Shown in pieces: positions 1 through 11,752 of a stretch of 64,000 nucleotides of DNA (the stretch's first letter is position 1; each line of letters starts with the position of its first letter). The translations under genes and the position numbers were made by a program. A model generated the notes under the pieces. That model did no database searches, was not told where the DNA came from, and worked only from the letters and a program-made list of their open reading frames with translations. The stretch comes from Circinella minor (taxonomy: Eukaryota; Mucoromycota; Mucoromycetes; Mucorales; Lichtheimiaceae): the NCBI GenBank assembly GCA_016758965.1, contig JAEPRB010000052.1, positions 1 to 64,000 of the forward strand. Direction: 5' to 3'.

Positions 1-182
1 AAAGCTCAGCAAATACAAAGTACACTGCTTCCACAGCAATAGCGGCTGATTGATCACCCACATTCGATGTCACTACTGTTCGACCAATAACTACAAAGAA
101 AGCCAAAACAGAGAATACATAAAATGACTTCCTAACCTAAAAAACTACCCCTCTTTTTTTTCTTTATATTTTTATTTTTGTC
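1..182. other. 5' flank of the DnaJ gene
   Basis: No supported gene. The last 40 bases before the DnaJ start are pyrimidine-rich, as expected for a fungal 5' leader. On the minus strand, positions 136 to 1 read without stops and would encode a hydrophobic peptide preceded by a possible AG acceptor. It has no start codon and no recognised similarity, so it is not called as a gene. Confidence 0.5.
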
Positions 183-1990
183 ATGACAGTATATATTTCA
201 AGGAAACCTGAACCTTACATTAAAACTACTTGTACTGAATGTAAAAAAGAACTTGAGTTTCTTCCAGAAAAAAGTGCTTCTGGTCAAAAAATTCAAGTAA
301 AATGCTGGTCTTGTGATAAAACTGTTGAATATGAACTTAATGCTTCGGGAACAGATCTTAAAAGTAATAATACAAAGACAAGTAAATCAAAGTTTCGACG
401 TAATCGAGGATCAGGTAAAAAGAAAAAAAAAGAAGTTTGGAATATATATAATTAAAGAGAGAAGAGTATGAAAAAAAAAAGAAAAAGGAGGGGTTATTTG
501 TTAATGAGGTTGTTAAAAAGTGATTGTTAACGTGTCTATAAGAGAGAGAAAGAAATGAAAGAGAATAGTATCATTTGTAATTCTCTTGGCATTTTTTTCT
601 TCTATATCAAGTGTTGAATTCCTGAATTTGATTCAAATCATTTTGAATTGTCATTAACTTTTTTTTATAATTATGTAGACGAGAACCCATTATCGACCGA
701 GTATTATGATTTATTAAGTGTAAAACCAACAGCTACACAAGATGAAATCAAAAAAGCCTATCGAAAAATGGCCATCAAATATCATCCTGACAAAAATCCA
801 GATGATCCAACAGCCGAGGATAAGGTATATATTATACGGTTTTTATATACTAGTGTGGAATAGAAATATATATATATATATATATATATTAGAGAGAGAT
901 AAAGATAACTAGTATGAAGAATAACTTACACTAAAAAAATGATTTAATTTAGTTTAAAAAAATATCTGAAGCATATCAAGTCTTGTCAGATCCAAAATTA
1001 AGAAAGAGATATAATGAAATTGGTGAAGAAAATGGACTTAAACCTGATGGTGGATTTGTAGACCCGGAAGAATTCTTTAGACAATCCTTTGGTGGTGAAC
1101 GATTTGTGGATATTATTGGTGAAATTTCTATTGGACGAGATATGCGGGAAGCTTTGGAAACAGCTGATACTGAAAATAGTGAAAATGAACAAAACTTAAC
1201 ACCAGAAGAAAAAGCAGAAAAGGAAGCTCAAAAGGAAAAAGCAGAACAGGAACGAGCAGAAACAAGAGAGAAAAGAGTGGATACCTTGGTTACAAAATTA
1301 ATCAACAAATTAAGTTTGTATACAGAATTAAATGATACCTCACCTACATCCATTGCTGCTTTTACAAATATTATTCAAATTGAAGCTGAAGATTTGAAAC
1401 ATGAAAATTATGGTTTGGAATTATTACATGCTATTGGTGGTACTTATACCATGAAGGCAAATCAATATCTTGGCAAAAATGTCGCATTTGGTCTTGGTGG
1501 CATGTTCCATAGTGTTCGTGAAAAAGGTTATATCTTTAGTGAAACTGTTGGTACTTTAAGAATGGCATTGGATTTACAATCAAGTTTTAGTGAACTTGCT
1601 AAAGCAGATGAAAAGGGTTTGACGGAAGAACAACGTAATAAATTAGAAGAAGAAGCTGCACAAAAGGTAACCTAATAATCAATTACGTAATTTTGATTTT
1701 TCATATTAGATAAATAATTTATCATTCTTTATTTTATTTTATTTTCCGAATAACAGGGTTTACAGGCCATTTGGCGAGGTTCTAAACTTGAAGTAGAAAG
1801 TGTACTTCGAGATGTTTGTGACAAGGTATTAGAAGATGAAAATGCAACAAAAGAAACAAGAAAACAACGTGCTATTGCACTCAGAATTATTGGCAATGTA
1901 TATACTAAAGTACAACCTGATACTTCCCCTAATGATATCCCAATGAACCCAGAAATTCGTTCATCTTCGTCATCTAACAATGCTGCATAA
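183..1990 (+). CDS. DnaJ/Hsp40 co-chaperone with N-terminal zinc ribbon and DnaJ-X domain
   Basis: Four exons: 183-414, 679-824, 953-1666, 1757-1990 (441 aa, frames close exactly). The J domain stimulates the Hsp70 ATPase; the HPD triad is at about residues 113-115, preceded by the helix-[10 protein letters not shown] motif. Ahead of it is a putative zinc ribbon, CxxC at 17-20 and 41-44, followed by a basic linker. After the J domain come an acidic/charged region rich in Glu and Lys and a C-terminal DnaJ-X-type domain, as in yeast Caj1/Djp1-like proteins; there is no G/F-rich or CxxCxGxG region, so it is a class C protein. The N-terminal exon was joined because donor 415 and acceptor 678 restore the reading frame straight into the J domain. 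The last intron and exon 4 are duplicated in the broken copy at 7.3-7.7 kb. Substrate and compartment cannot be read from the sequence. Confidence 0.9.
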
Positions 1991-2294
1991 ACTCCGTTCC
2001 ATCCACTCCTTTTTTTTTATCTTCATGAAATCTTTATAATATAAAAGAAAGATAATAGATACCCTTTCTATCTGTTATTCTTTTTTTACACACACTCACA
2101 CTCACACTCACACTCAAAATATAATAATACAACTGTATGTAGTTTATAATAATATACATTATCATTCTTATTTTTATACATAATTACAAAACATCAAAAA
2201 TAAATGTAATATTTTATATGTAACACTGTATATGTGAGTTGGTATATGAAAGCAACATTACTGTATATAGGATACATATATACTAGTATCATAC

Positions 2295-2337
<43 letters not shown>

Positions 2338-2970
2338 CACTATATCAGTCAATGAATATATACAATGACAAAAAATGTTTATATTATACAATGTTTACGA
2401 TCTAATTAATTTTCTCCTATAATCTACTGTCTGTTAAAAACTTATCCATTGAGACGGCTCAAAAAGGAATGGTGTAAACAAAAAAAAAACCACCACGTTG
2501 GGGACAGGGAAAAGATTTTAGAAAGGGGAAACATTCATAAGGAGTTTTTGGTGTTCAAATTAATTTTTATACAAGTAAAAATTGGTGAAGGGAGTAGACA
2601 ACGTGTGAGTAGGAATTGAAAAAAGAAAAGAAGAATGAATATATATATATATATATATATAGAGGGATAATAGGGTTATATAAAAAAAAAAGACAAGTTA
2701 TATATGTATATATCTCGACTACTCCTTATTATTAAGCTAGACTCTTATCCATCGTCACTTTGATATGTTACATATTGCTCCAAGAACAATTGGATGGCCT
2801 CAGATTACCTCCCTATGTCGTTTATGTACTTGAAAAGAGAGAAGAAGAAGGTGGGCGGGTCCATGAAACACGTACCCAGACGTACGTGTTAAAGTTATTT
2901 TCTAATATATTGTATTTTTCCTATTTTTTACTTCTCGTTCCCCTCCCTCAATTTTTACTTTAATTTGATG
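1991..2970. repeat. DnaJ 3' flank, source of a segmental duplication; CA and AT microsatellites
   Basis: No gene. The stretch holds a CA-dinucleotide run (about 2299-2333), an AT run (about 2638-2661) and AT-rich unique sequence. Blocks at 2110-2290, 2345-2400 and 2695-2840 recur in the same order at about 7840-8035, 8465-8530 and 8545-8685, so this flank was copied together with the end of the DnaJ gene. Confidence 0.75.
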
Positions 2971-3464
2971 TTATTGTACTGTTGATCCAGCGAAACCTGC
3001 AACCGAGAAGCCTTGAAGTCGCCAGATAATGAATGGATTCAATTTTCGAATCTCTTGATTATATTGTTTATTCGTTAATTGACTAACCGTACGATCAGAT
3101 GCCTCCTTGTGTTGACGTGCATAATTATAAGATTGGAGAAGTCGTTGGTTTTCAATAAATTGAACAACCGTCGTCATTTTAGAAACCGACATCCGATTCA
3201 TGCAGGAAATGGAAAATTACTGTGAAAGTGCAACATGGTGCACTAACTTTATCCATCTGGTTTGTTAGTCGGTTTATGGCTAGGAAAATTCTTGCCCATA
3301 GTTTTTACCAGGCATAATGCCAGTTCATGTTCATCGGCAGCTTTCAATCGTTGTCGAATAGATAAATGTGGTTCTGCACGCATGTATTTATATCGTGTAA
3401 GTTTCTTTATTTTATCCTTCCCACATCCCCTCCTTCGTCTTACTCTTGCTAGACTCACTGTCAA
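2971..3464 (-). pseudogene. Unrecognised minus-strand coding remnant
   Basis: Two adjacent minus-strand reading frames (3464-3249 and 3201-2971) have a protein-like composition. The first is rich in Arg, Lys and His; the second starts with MNRMSVSK and ends in a hydrophobic stretch. They are not in one frame and I found no splice pair joining them convincingly. They lie beside the decayed gene at 4155-6111 on the same strand and may belong to the same dead element. I do not recognise the family; it could also be chance open frame. Confidence 0.25.
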
Positions 3465-4154
3465 AAACCTTGCGGTAGCGCTATCGTACTCTGTGGATCT
3501 TAGTATACGAGAGACGACAGCCTGGACATTGAAATCGATCGTCCATACTTTCTACAAAATCGGATCTATAGGCGAGTTAAAGTCAGTTTTATTAACATTG
3601 AGACTTCTTTCAACTAGTTTTATTGTTTATTTTTATCTTCTTTTTTTTTAGCTGTTACCTTGTTCATCACTTTTAATATGTTGATCAATGTCTTAAACAT
3701 TATGATATGGCTCCTCTAGTGCATGCTGAAGACTACTATGAAGTATTTAATTAGGCAACAGTTATATAATGAAAATGATTTTTATTTTTGACCTTTCATC
3801 GTTCAGTTTTCTCGTGGCACGAGTGCAGACCATTTGACAAAGGATATGTAATTACAGACTATGGAATAATTTACAATAACCCGCTTGATTTTGATGCTGC
3901 GTTACATGGTGCTTTTAAACTGTTCATCCGTTTGACGTTTAAGAGCAAGTACAGCGAGGGCTGTCACTTTACAGACCAGTTTGTACAGCGAATGGCTGCA
4001 ACTGTGGTTATAACCTGAACTGTGAAGTTAAAATCATGGACATAAAGCTGTAAAGTTTTGAACCGAAAAAAAATCCAAAGTACAGATTTTTTAACACCAC
4101 CGCTGTACTTGCTCTAAGGCGTATTACTTGTCCAAATGAATGATGTTTTCAAAC

Positions 4155-6111
4155 TTAAACAGTGACTTCCTTTAGCGGTATGGAGCCTTCTGTCAAGCAG
4201 ACCATATCCTTTCTAAACGATTCCTTGGCTATTGGAAGTTTAAACGATTTTACTTTTTGATAGATATATATACCATTTTCTACTAATCGTAATATGCATA
4301 CTTCAGCTTGGGTGCCGAGAATTTGTACTGTATTAATGTATATTTGGGTACTTTCTTCTAGAATCAAATGATAAGTTTAATTATTTCATACGATTGAATC
4401 TTGGTACCAATTGCTAATTTAATTTTGTCTTGATAATATTTTTTGATGTTTGCATATCGACCCAATTCATCCAAAGTGCCATCATGTTCAATAGGGGTAC
4501 CAATGTATAGCTAACGAAGGTCCATTATTGGGTCTTTACTTTCTCCATGTTTGAAAACAGCAGGGAGAGTATCACCTCAGTGTGTGCGGACCAGAGAACC
4601 CAGAAACAAACGTTTTGTCATAGGACCCCACAATATAACCTCACAAAGTCTTCCTCCGAGAACAATTCCATATTGCTTCGTAAAAACATTGAGCCATCGA
4701 AAAGATGGCGTTCGATGATAACTTGATATATACGAGACATCATGACATTTTTTCCTTTAGAATTCTGTAGTACACCGTATACTTTGGTTAAAGCAGTTTT
4801 AAAAAATTGAACTAGCTATCATCACAACTGAATGGATTGAATATTAAATATATGCTTTAAAACAAGTATACATGGGCTACATATACTTACTTCTGCCACT
4901 TTATCTGTTTTTTTGTCCTCTTCCCTCTTTGGCTTTTGTTGAGATAAGACGACAGTTTGTAATGGTGTAATATCATTACGACCATTTCTCTAACTACAAG
5001 GTAGTTGATAGGCACACATATCAGTGTGGTATACTAAGGATAGACGATAGTAATTGTACTTGAGCATATGTAGTTTTGATCTAAAACTTTTAGTATAGAT
5101 ATTCTATATAGAAACGTTGGTCATTAATACCTTGATATCTCGACATATTATATAAATAAAAGGTTTTCTGACCACCAGCATTTTTATTTCCCAAGTATCG
5201 TCTTCGGAAACTCGGTTTTTGATTATTTCATCACCTTTTTTTACGAATGTTCGTAAAGAACAATCTATGTTCTTCATCAAGAATCCATCTGCTTCTTCCT
5301 ATAAACAAAATTAATCATGTTAAAAAAAATAAGGTCGGCACGTAAAACATTTGACAAAATATTTATTATAAATGTAGCCATAAAATTTACTTGAGTTTTT
5401 TTGCGCTTAATTTTTTGTAGATTTTCTTTTCTAAAGTACTCCTTGAAATTACAGGTGGTACATCAGCTTGTAATGCTAATGATGTTGTGTACCTAATGAT
5501 GTAAGACTATTACGATAATATATTTTTCCATGAGATTGTTTATCGATGTGCGTATCTGCGAAATACTAAGGGTAAACGATGGTATAGTTGAACACATGGT
5601 TATATATATAGAAATGTTACTAAAAGAGCTCTCTTTCTTTCTACCACAATATTCACTACGCTTTCTCATCAAACTAACCGATCGAAATTGATCGTAAGTA
5701 TACAATTATCGGTCATGCGCTATTAGATGTTGCTTTATTGGCCGCACTTTCATTAGTCGCCAATGCATCTCCCCCTCCTCCACTCTGACTACATCAAGAC
5801 ACCAGAAGAAAGCAAATTAAAGATATTATTTGTTTCCAGACCCTCCAGAAATAGTAAAGTAAATATTCAATTTGTGTTATTACCTTGAAACGCATGTTCA
5901 TTATACCAGTTGCCCAATTGACAACACAATCAAGCAACTGACCATCGTCCTCATGTATATCACAATTATCACACTCTGCTATTCGTATGATCTTTTTAAT
6001 AAAAACACTTTTGGATTTCTCCTTTTGAGATACCTGATATTTTTCATCTTTGAAAAAATAATAATAGGTAAATCTACATTGTTCTACATGCTTGTGATTA
6101 TTTAAAAGCAT
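4155..6111 (-). pseudogene. Decayed multi-exon gene of a repetitive, uncharacterised Mucorales-type family
   Basis: Read 6111 to 4155. Coding-like segments separated by intron-like donors are visible: an acidic segment with the motif HEDDGQLLD ending at donor 5884; a Gly-rich/Asn-rich segment near 5720-5790; a lysine-rich segment near 5410-5460; a clean stretch at 5150-5300 starting EEADGFLMKN; a segment near 4900-4990 ending at a gtaagt donor; then EEDFVRL, DTLPAVFKHGESKDPIMDLR, ELGRYANIKKYY and finally VQILGTQAEVCILRLVENG to a natural stop at 4155. The order and spacing of the last motifs resemble a family of uncharacterised proteins that I recall as repeated in Mucorales genomes. An in-frame TAG at 4511-4513 and at least three frameshifts show it is dead. 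Function unknown. Confidence 0.55.
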
Positions 6112-7282
6112 CTTCTAGACTCCTATTACCAGAGGCGCTCAAAAGTAAGATCAACGATTAGCCATTTGGAACAAGGATGTGAAATGCAAAACTTGAAACT
6201 TTCGCCTAAAAAGAGCTGAGTCCTGATGGCGAGGGAGGAGGTGAGATATATATAAAGTCAAACAGATTAACTTGGCAAAAGTAAATGAAAGAAAGAATGA
6301 CTCTCGTACTAACTACAATTACTGTTGAAAAAAAAAAAAAAACTAAATACTTCTAAAAGGGGTATATATACAATTCAGAAAGAGAGATTTCATAATAAAA
6401 GAGACGGAATATTTTTTGATATGTAAACAATGAATTTGTTTCTTCTGACGGAAAGAGTATGAAACACGAAACTCAGCATTATGCAGTCATAATAAATACC
6501 TTTACAATAGACAAACAAAAGAAAATGCGCAAGCAAACAAATAAAGAAAATAGTGCCAAAAAAAGTTAGAAAAGCTTATATATCAGTTGTTACTCATATA
6601 TTTAGTTTATGTGCTATATAAGTATGGTGGTGATATAGTCACCCATATTGGATGCCGTAGCCAATGAAAATAAAATAGCACAAAAAGATACGTAATAAGA
6701 TATAACTTGAAGGATCATGTTTATGGTTTGATAGTGAAAGAGTCTATCTATATTTTTATTGCCATTACGTACATTCGCTTATTATACTCCTTTTCTACGT
6801 ACGTACAGACAAAAAAAAACTACTGAATTGGAGGTGATTATCCAATATTGTTATTTGATAATAACGAAATTGAGTTTAATTCTAAAGAAGAGCGAGAAAT
6901 CGAAGCAATGGATAATGTGCTCAAAACAGCTGATTCTTATCACATTGTAATGACTGAATGTTAAAAATGGGACGAGAACACGTCGCCTTTTTGACTGTTT
7001 AAATATAGTACTAAATGTGCTTGATAAATAAAACATGCATGGAGCAATTTTTTTTGTAATGAATACGTAATGATAAAATACTGCCCAATTCTAGTACACC
7101 TAGTAATTGAAAAGGTAAAGAATATAAACTCTTATACCTTCTATTTTAATTACCATTTTTAAACCCTATTGATGTTCTGGTCAATGCGAAACGTTGGCGT
7201 GCAATGTGAACTCTAAACCAACAGCAATATATTGACACCACGTATTAGTGAATCTACCATACAAGCAAGTAACTTCTAAAGG
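6112..7282. other. AT-rich intergenic, nothing recognised
   Basis: No open frame here has a recognisable domain. The sequence is AT-rich with short A and T runs. The left boundary of the DnaJ-derived duplicate lies at its right end. Confidence 0.5.
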
Positions 7283-7735
7283 ATGGATACAGTATCTTGG
7301 TTGAGAAATTAGTCAACAAACTAATAAGCTTATATACAGAATTAAACGATACCTCACCTGCATCCATTGCCGCTTTTACAAAATTTAGTGAACTTGCTAA
7401 AGCAGATGAAAAAGGCTTGATGGATGAACAACATAGTAAATTAGAAGAATCTGCACAAAAGGTAACATAATAATCGAATAACTTTAATTTTTTATATGTA
7501 TTAAATAATAGTTTATCGTTCTTTTTGTTGAATAACAGGGTTTACAGGCCATTTAGCGAGGTTCCAAACTTGAAGTAGAAAGTGTACTTCAAAATATCTG
7601 TGATAAGTTATTGGAAGATGAAGATGCGACAGAAACGCAAAAACAACGTGCTATTTCACTCAGAATTATCACAATGTATATGCCAAAGTACGACTTGATA
7701 CTTTCCCCTATGAATCAGTTAACAACGCCGCATAA
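7283..7735 (+). pseudogene. Truncated duplicate of the DnaJ gene 3' end
   Basis: This is a partial second copy of exon 3, intron 3 and exon 4 of the DnaJ gene at 183-1990. It starts at the equivalent of about position 1275, inside exon 3, and has no J domain. A block matching about 1370-1588 of the parent is deleted, joining two distant parts of exon 3. Intron 3 is kept with both splice signals (donor at 7462, acceptor ending 7538), which shows DNA-level duplication rather than retroposition. The Trp codon in exon 4 has become TAG (7554-7556), and small indels follow. Homology runs through the stop codon into the 3' flank. There is no start and no plausible product. Confidence 0.88.
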
Positions 7736-8310
7736 ATTACCTTTCATCTCCCTTCTCTATCTTCATCCAATCCTGATTTTTTTACTTGTTTTGTTTTCTA
7801 ATAATGTAATAGACTTTATCCCATCTTTTATTCTTTTTTACACACACACTCATAATAAATATAATAATACTACTGTAAATGTAGCTTATAATAATATACG
7901 TTACCTTTCTTATTTTTCTAACATCAAAATAAATGTTATATTTTTTATATGTAACACTGTATGTGAGCTGCAATATGGAAAAAGAAATGTCAGTTGAAGG
8001 TTAGTATTATATAGAATACATATACACAAGTATCACACACTACGTACACATTACACACACATACATACAGCCAGCACAACACACATATACTTTAAGAAGT
8101 GTAAGAGTATTAGAATCATTTTTGGCTGTGCTCACGCCACACGTCCTTATTGGATATGTTTCGCGGGATATAGAATAAAATAGTATTAATAAAAACCATC
8201 AACCACTTTCCCAAGTTTTTGCTTTTTTTCCCCCTTCCATCCTCTCTCTCATTCACAATCCCTCTCCCTTGCCCCTTTTTTCTTTCTTTTGGTTTTTTCC
8301 TCTCTCTCTT

Positions 8311-8362
<52 letters not shown>

Positions 8363-8800
8363 CCATTGACCCTACACTATTTTTTGTAGTTATTTTACAT
8401 TTTAATCTATATCTTCTTTTTAAAATAGAAAAAGCAATTCAGGGTGACACACGCATATACACATATACACAATATTATATCGGCCAATGAATATACACAG
8501 TGCAAAAAATAAAAGTTTATATTATATAACGAGTCAAAAAAAAACCAAGTTATATATATCTGTATATATTTTTCTCTCCGCTACCCCTTGTTGTTAAGGT
8601 AACTCTTTTCCATCGTCACTTTGATATTATATATTACCCCCAGAATGATTGGATGGGCCCGGATTATCTTTGTATGACGTTTACATTTGGAAAAAAAAAA
8701 CAGAGAGAGGAGGAAAAGGAAGTGGTAGGGTGGCACCCATGTTTTTAGAGCATATATCCAGGTTTATGTGTCACCCGGAAAAAAAAAAGATGATTTAAAG
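7736..8800. repeat. Duplicated 3' flank of the DnaJ pseudogene, with a long CA repeat
   Basis: Non-coding continuation of the duplicate. Blocks match the parent flank at 2010-2890 in the same order, diverged by point changes and microsatellite length. A CA run of about 40 nt lies at 8314-8355. The shared block ending in a purine-rich tract near 8700 matches the parent near 2840. ORFs here are dinucleotide-repeat artefacts. Confidence 0.75.
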
Positions 8801-9500
8801 TTTTATACATTTACAAAAAGGTAAACTATTTTATTATTATATATAAAGAAAACTATATATACGGATGGACCAGCCGACCAGGCAACAAAAAAAAAAAAAG
8901 GGGGGGGGGATTATTGAATTCAACTAAGGCAGAAGGGATAATGGAAAAATGACAACAGAGAGGAGAATTTGATTGTGAGAGTGGCAGCAGCAACAACGTG
9001 CCGGCCACCCGGCGGCCGGGGGGGGGGATGGCAGGTAACTCGCTATAAACATATTGTATTAACAAAAGAAAATTTCATACTTGTCAGTTTATCTTGAATT
9101 TTTTTTTATTGCAAAAAAAAAAAAAAAAAAAAAAAAAACAAATAATAGAAAAATGGCGAGACACGATAAAATATTTACCTACCACCGCGCGCCCGCCGCC
9201 GCTTCTCCAACTCAATGGATTATAACAATACCAAGAGGAAGCTAGATAAACCCGCCAACGACGATAATCCAATGTCGACGAAAAGAAACGTGCCCAAAAG
9301 AGAAAGAAGAGGAAGAGGAAAAGAGGATTAACTTTTGGCTCCTCAAAACCCACCAAAAACGAAAAACAGGTAAAACGCGACGACGACGACGAGGATCTGC
9401 TGGTGCTGCCGTCGTCTATATAAATAGGTCCATTCCAAGGTCCACCTAACCCTTCCCGCCTTTCTTCCCCCCCAACACCAACTGCTTGCTACCGCTACCG
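8801..9500. other. GC-rich patches and a TATA-like box upstream of a basic ORF
   Basis: Against an AT-rich background this stretch has G/C-rich islands (about 9000-9025 and 9180-9205) and long A and G homopolymers (9113-9138 is nearly pure A). A TATA-like TATATAAATA lies at about 9417-9426, followed by a pyrimidine-rich leader. A 38-codon basic ORF (9215-9331, plus) contains NLS-like KR clusters. This could be a promoter/5' region, but no downstream gene is recognised. Confidence 0.3.
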
Positions 9501-9719
9501 ATGTTGCAACCACAAACACGGCAGCGACAACGTCAGGAAAGAGCAGCACGAACTCAGAAACAAAAAGAAAAAAGAAAAAAGAGAAAAAGGAGAAGAGAGA
9601 GAGAGAGAGGAAGGAGACGGAACGACAAACGCGACCGAAAACCCAGAACTTATTACGACCTATTGATGATTAAAGGAAAGAAGAAAAAGTTTTTTTTAAA
9701 CAAAAAAAGAAAAAGGTGA
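9501..9719 (+). CDS. Lys/Arg-rich hypothetical ORF, possibly a first exon
   Basis: The frame starts at a Met about 75 nt after a TATA-like sequence. It encodes a Gln/Arg-rich start, then long runs of Lys and Arg, including several NLS-like clusters. A good donor (gtgagt) lies at about 9716-9721, so it might be exon 1 of a spliced gene, but no convincing continuation was found in the next 2 kb. The composition could also come simply from purine-rich low-complexity DNA. No family recognised. Confidence 0.2.
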   Translation: MLQPQTRQRQRQERAARTQKQKEKRKKRKRRRERERGRRRNDKRDRKPRTYYDLLMIKGKKKKFFLNKKRKR

Positions 9720-11752
9720 GTATAGTGATACCGGTAAAGTACTATTGTTATACTATTGTTATATTACAAGATATTTGTATGGATATAAAATATGTGTGTG
9801 TAGGTGAGTGAGTTATGTTGTGTTATGTATGTGTGTACCTGGAAGTGATCGCATTTTACCAAGAGGGTAAAAGGTTCTTCTTGTTACTCCACCGTCAACC
9901 GAAGAAAAAAAAAGTTAAAAAAAAAAAGGGATTTATACTATGTGTGATATTACACGGTTTTCCATGGGTTAAACAACATGTGGAGAGAGATTATTTTTGA
10001 GGAGAGAAAGAAAGAGAAAGAGTTGGGGGAAATAAAATAAGCAGTGATAGTCAGGTTAGTAAAAGGTCACTTTTATGGAACAGAAAGTTAAAAAGGAATT
10101 GAAAAAAAAGAGGGTTTGTTGAATTGGAAGGAGGAAAAATAAACCTTTTGTAGATGTTGTGTTAGTATATTATAACTTATTGAAATAAAAAGTCTTGTAG
10201 TACGGTTGTGTTCCCTTGACTTTGGATGATTGGAGATATTTGATGGGTGGCCATTTCTGTGACTATTACATTGAGTTTCCGATTATTTTTAAACTTGTTG
10301 AGTTATTCATTATACATATACACCTTTCTATGTTTGAACGGAAGTTGAGGAAAGAAAAAGAGAAAAATGAAGCAAAAGGAAAAAAGAAAGGTCAATAACC
10401 GAGTGTTTTCATTTATGTTGTTGTTTTTATATATTTTATGCAGAAACAAAAAAGGATGACGGGTGGGAAGAACAGACAGTATTTGGGGATAAGACTTATA
10501 GTTATCATCACCATCTATCTTTTTTTTTTTCATCAACAGTGCGCCACATATTAAAATATTCAAGAAAAACAAGATTTATAATTATAAGAAAAAAAAAAGT
10601 TGGTGGATTGGAGCGATAGTAAAAAAAAACGGATATCATGAAAGTTTTAGTAAAAACCAATACTATACAGGTTTATGGGTATTTTTATTTTTCGCCACAC
10701 GTACATATAGGTCTACACAAACCAGCTTTTTAAAACTAATTGTTTGAATCCGCGGTTTTTTTTTTCTTTTTAAGGATTGGTCTCGTGAACAATTTTAGTG
10801 TATATACAAAATTAAAAATTGACAAGTGGAATTTCATAAAACTTTTTCCAACGAAATAAAAATCTTATTATTTTATACGTAGATATTATTATTACTTCGT
10901 TACGATAATTACCTAGCTATACACCTATATATATAGATATATACAGTATATACGTTTAACTTTGGGATGCAACCTTCATAAAGTTGTATTGATCACTATG
11001 ACAACCAATGTGAATGCACTGGACAACACAGGTCTATTAGTATCAACGTAAATCTTCAGCTAATAATAGTCTGCTGTACAACAAAGTCAAAACATGTTGA
11101 TGTGTTAATTACATAATTGGGCACTGATTGGAAAAAAACAAAGGGTTGTTTAGAACGAAGAGAAAAAAGAGTAGCACCCATTCTATGACTACATAAATAA
11201 TATGGTAATTATTCTTTTGCTTTTCTAGGCTTCAAGTTACCAACTTAATATATTCAATTGGTTTTATTAAAGGTTCTTGGTGTAAGCATACTTCCTTTTT
11301 TTTTTTTTACTTTTCAGTGTATGACAAGTACTTTGTTGCATAAATTATCAGTACTATTAAGCTTTATGTTTATTTTAAAAATCTAAACTAGAGTCCCACT
11401 AATCGTGGCCCTGACATATACAATACGCCCACTTTTATCATTACTTTGGAAAATTATCGTAGAACCATAGAATGAAATAACATAATACTATTGATATTTT
11501 TTAAAATACCAAACGATCCTTCCAATGCAAAAAAGAATTATTCTAATTAGTTGGGCTCTTAGTGAAACCTAACCAATTATATCCAAGATTATAAAATTCA
11601 GCAGACCTGAAATGGAAAAAGAAATTAACAAAACATGGAACCTTTTCTTTCTTCACTTTTTTTTTATTCCATATCCATCTATATATAAATATATAAAATC
11701 TCTTTTCAATTCAACAAATTTATTTCATAAAAATAATTATTTACATAAAACC
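9720..11752. other. Intergenic, nothing recognised
   Basis: About 2 kb of AT-rich sequence with purine-rich tracts (9900-10160). Open frames are short and low in complexity. Immediately before the KIN17 start the DNA becomes pyrimidine-rich, consistent with its promoter and 5' UTR. Confidence 0.5.

Noticed and set aside
1..136. Minus-strand open frame encoding a hydrophobic peptide
   Set aside because: No start codon, no recognisable domain and its 5' side would collide with the DnaJ gene; too short to support.
3788..4018. 76-codon plus-strand ORF
   Set aside because: No recognisable domain; the reverse strand shows equally protein-like segments, so coding sense cannot be decided.
8116..8490. 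ORFs on both strands with Cys-Val or Thr-His runs
   Set aside because: Generated by the CA/TG microsatellite.
10216..10398. 60-codon plus-strand ORF
   Set aside because: Ends in a Lys/Glu low-complexity run from purine-rich DNA; no start context or domain.
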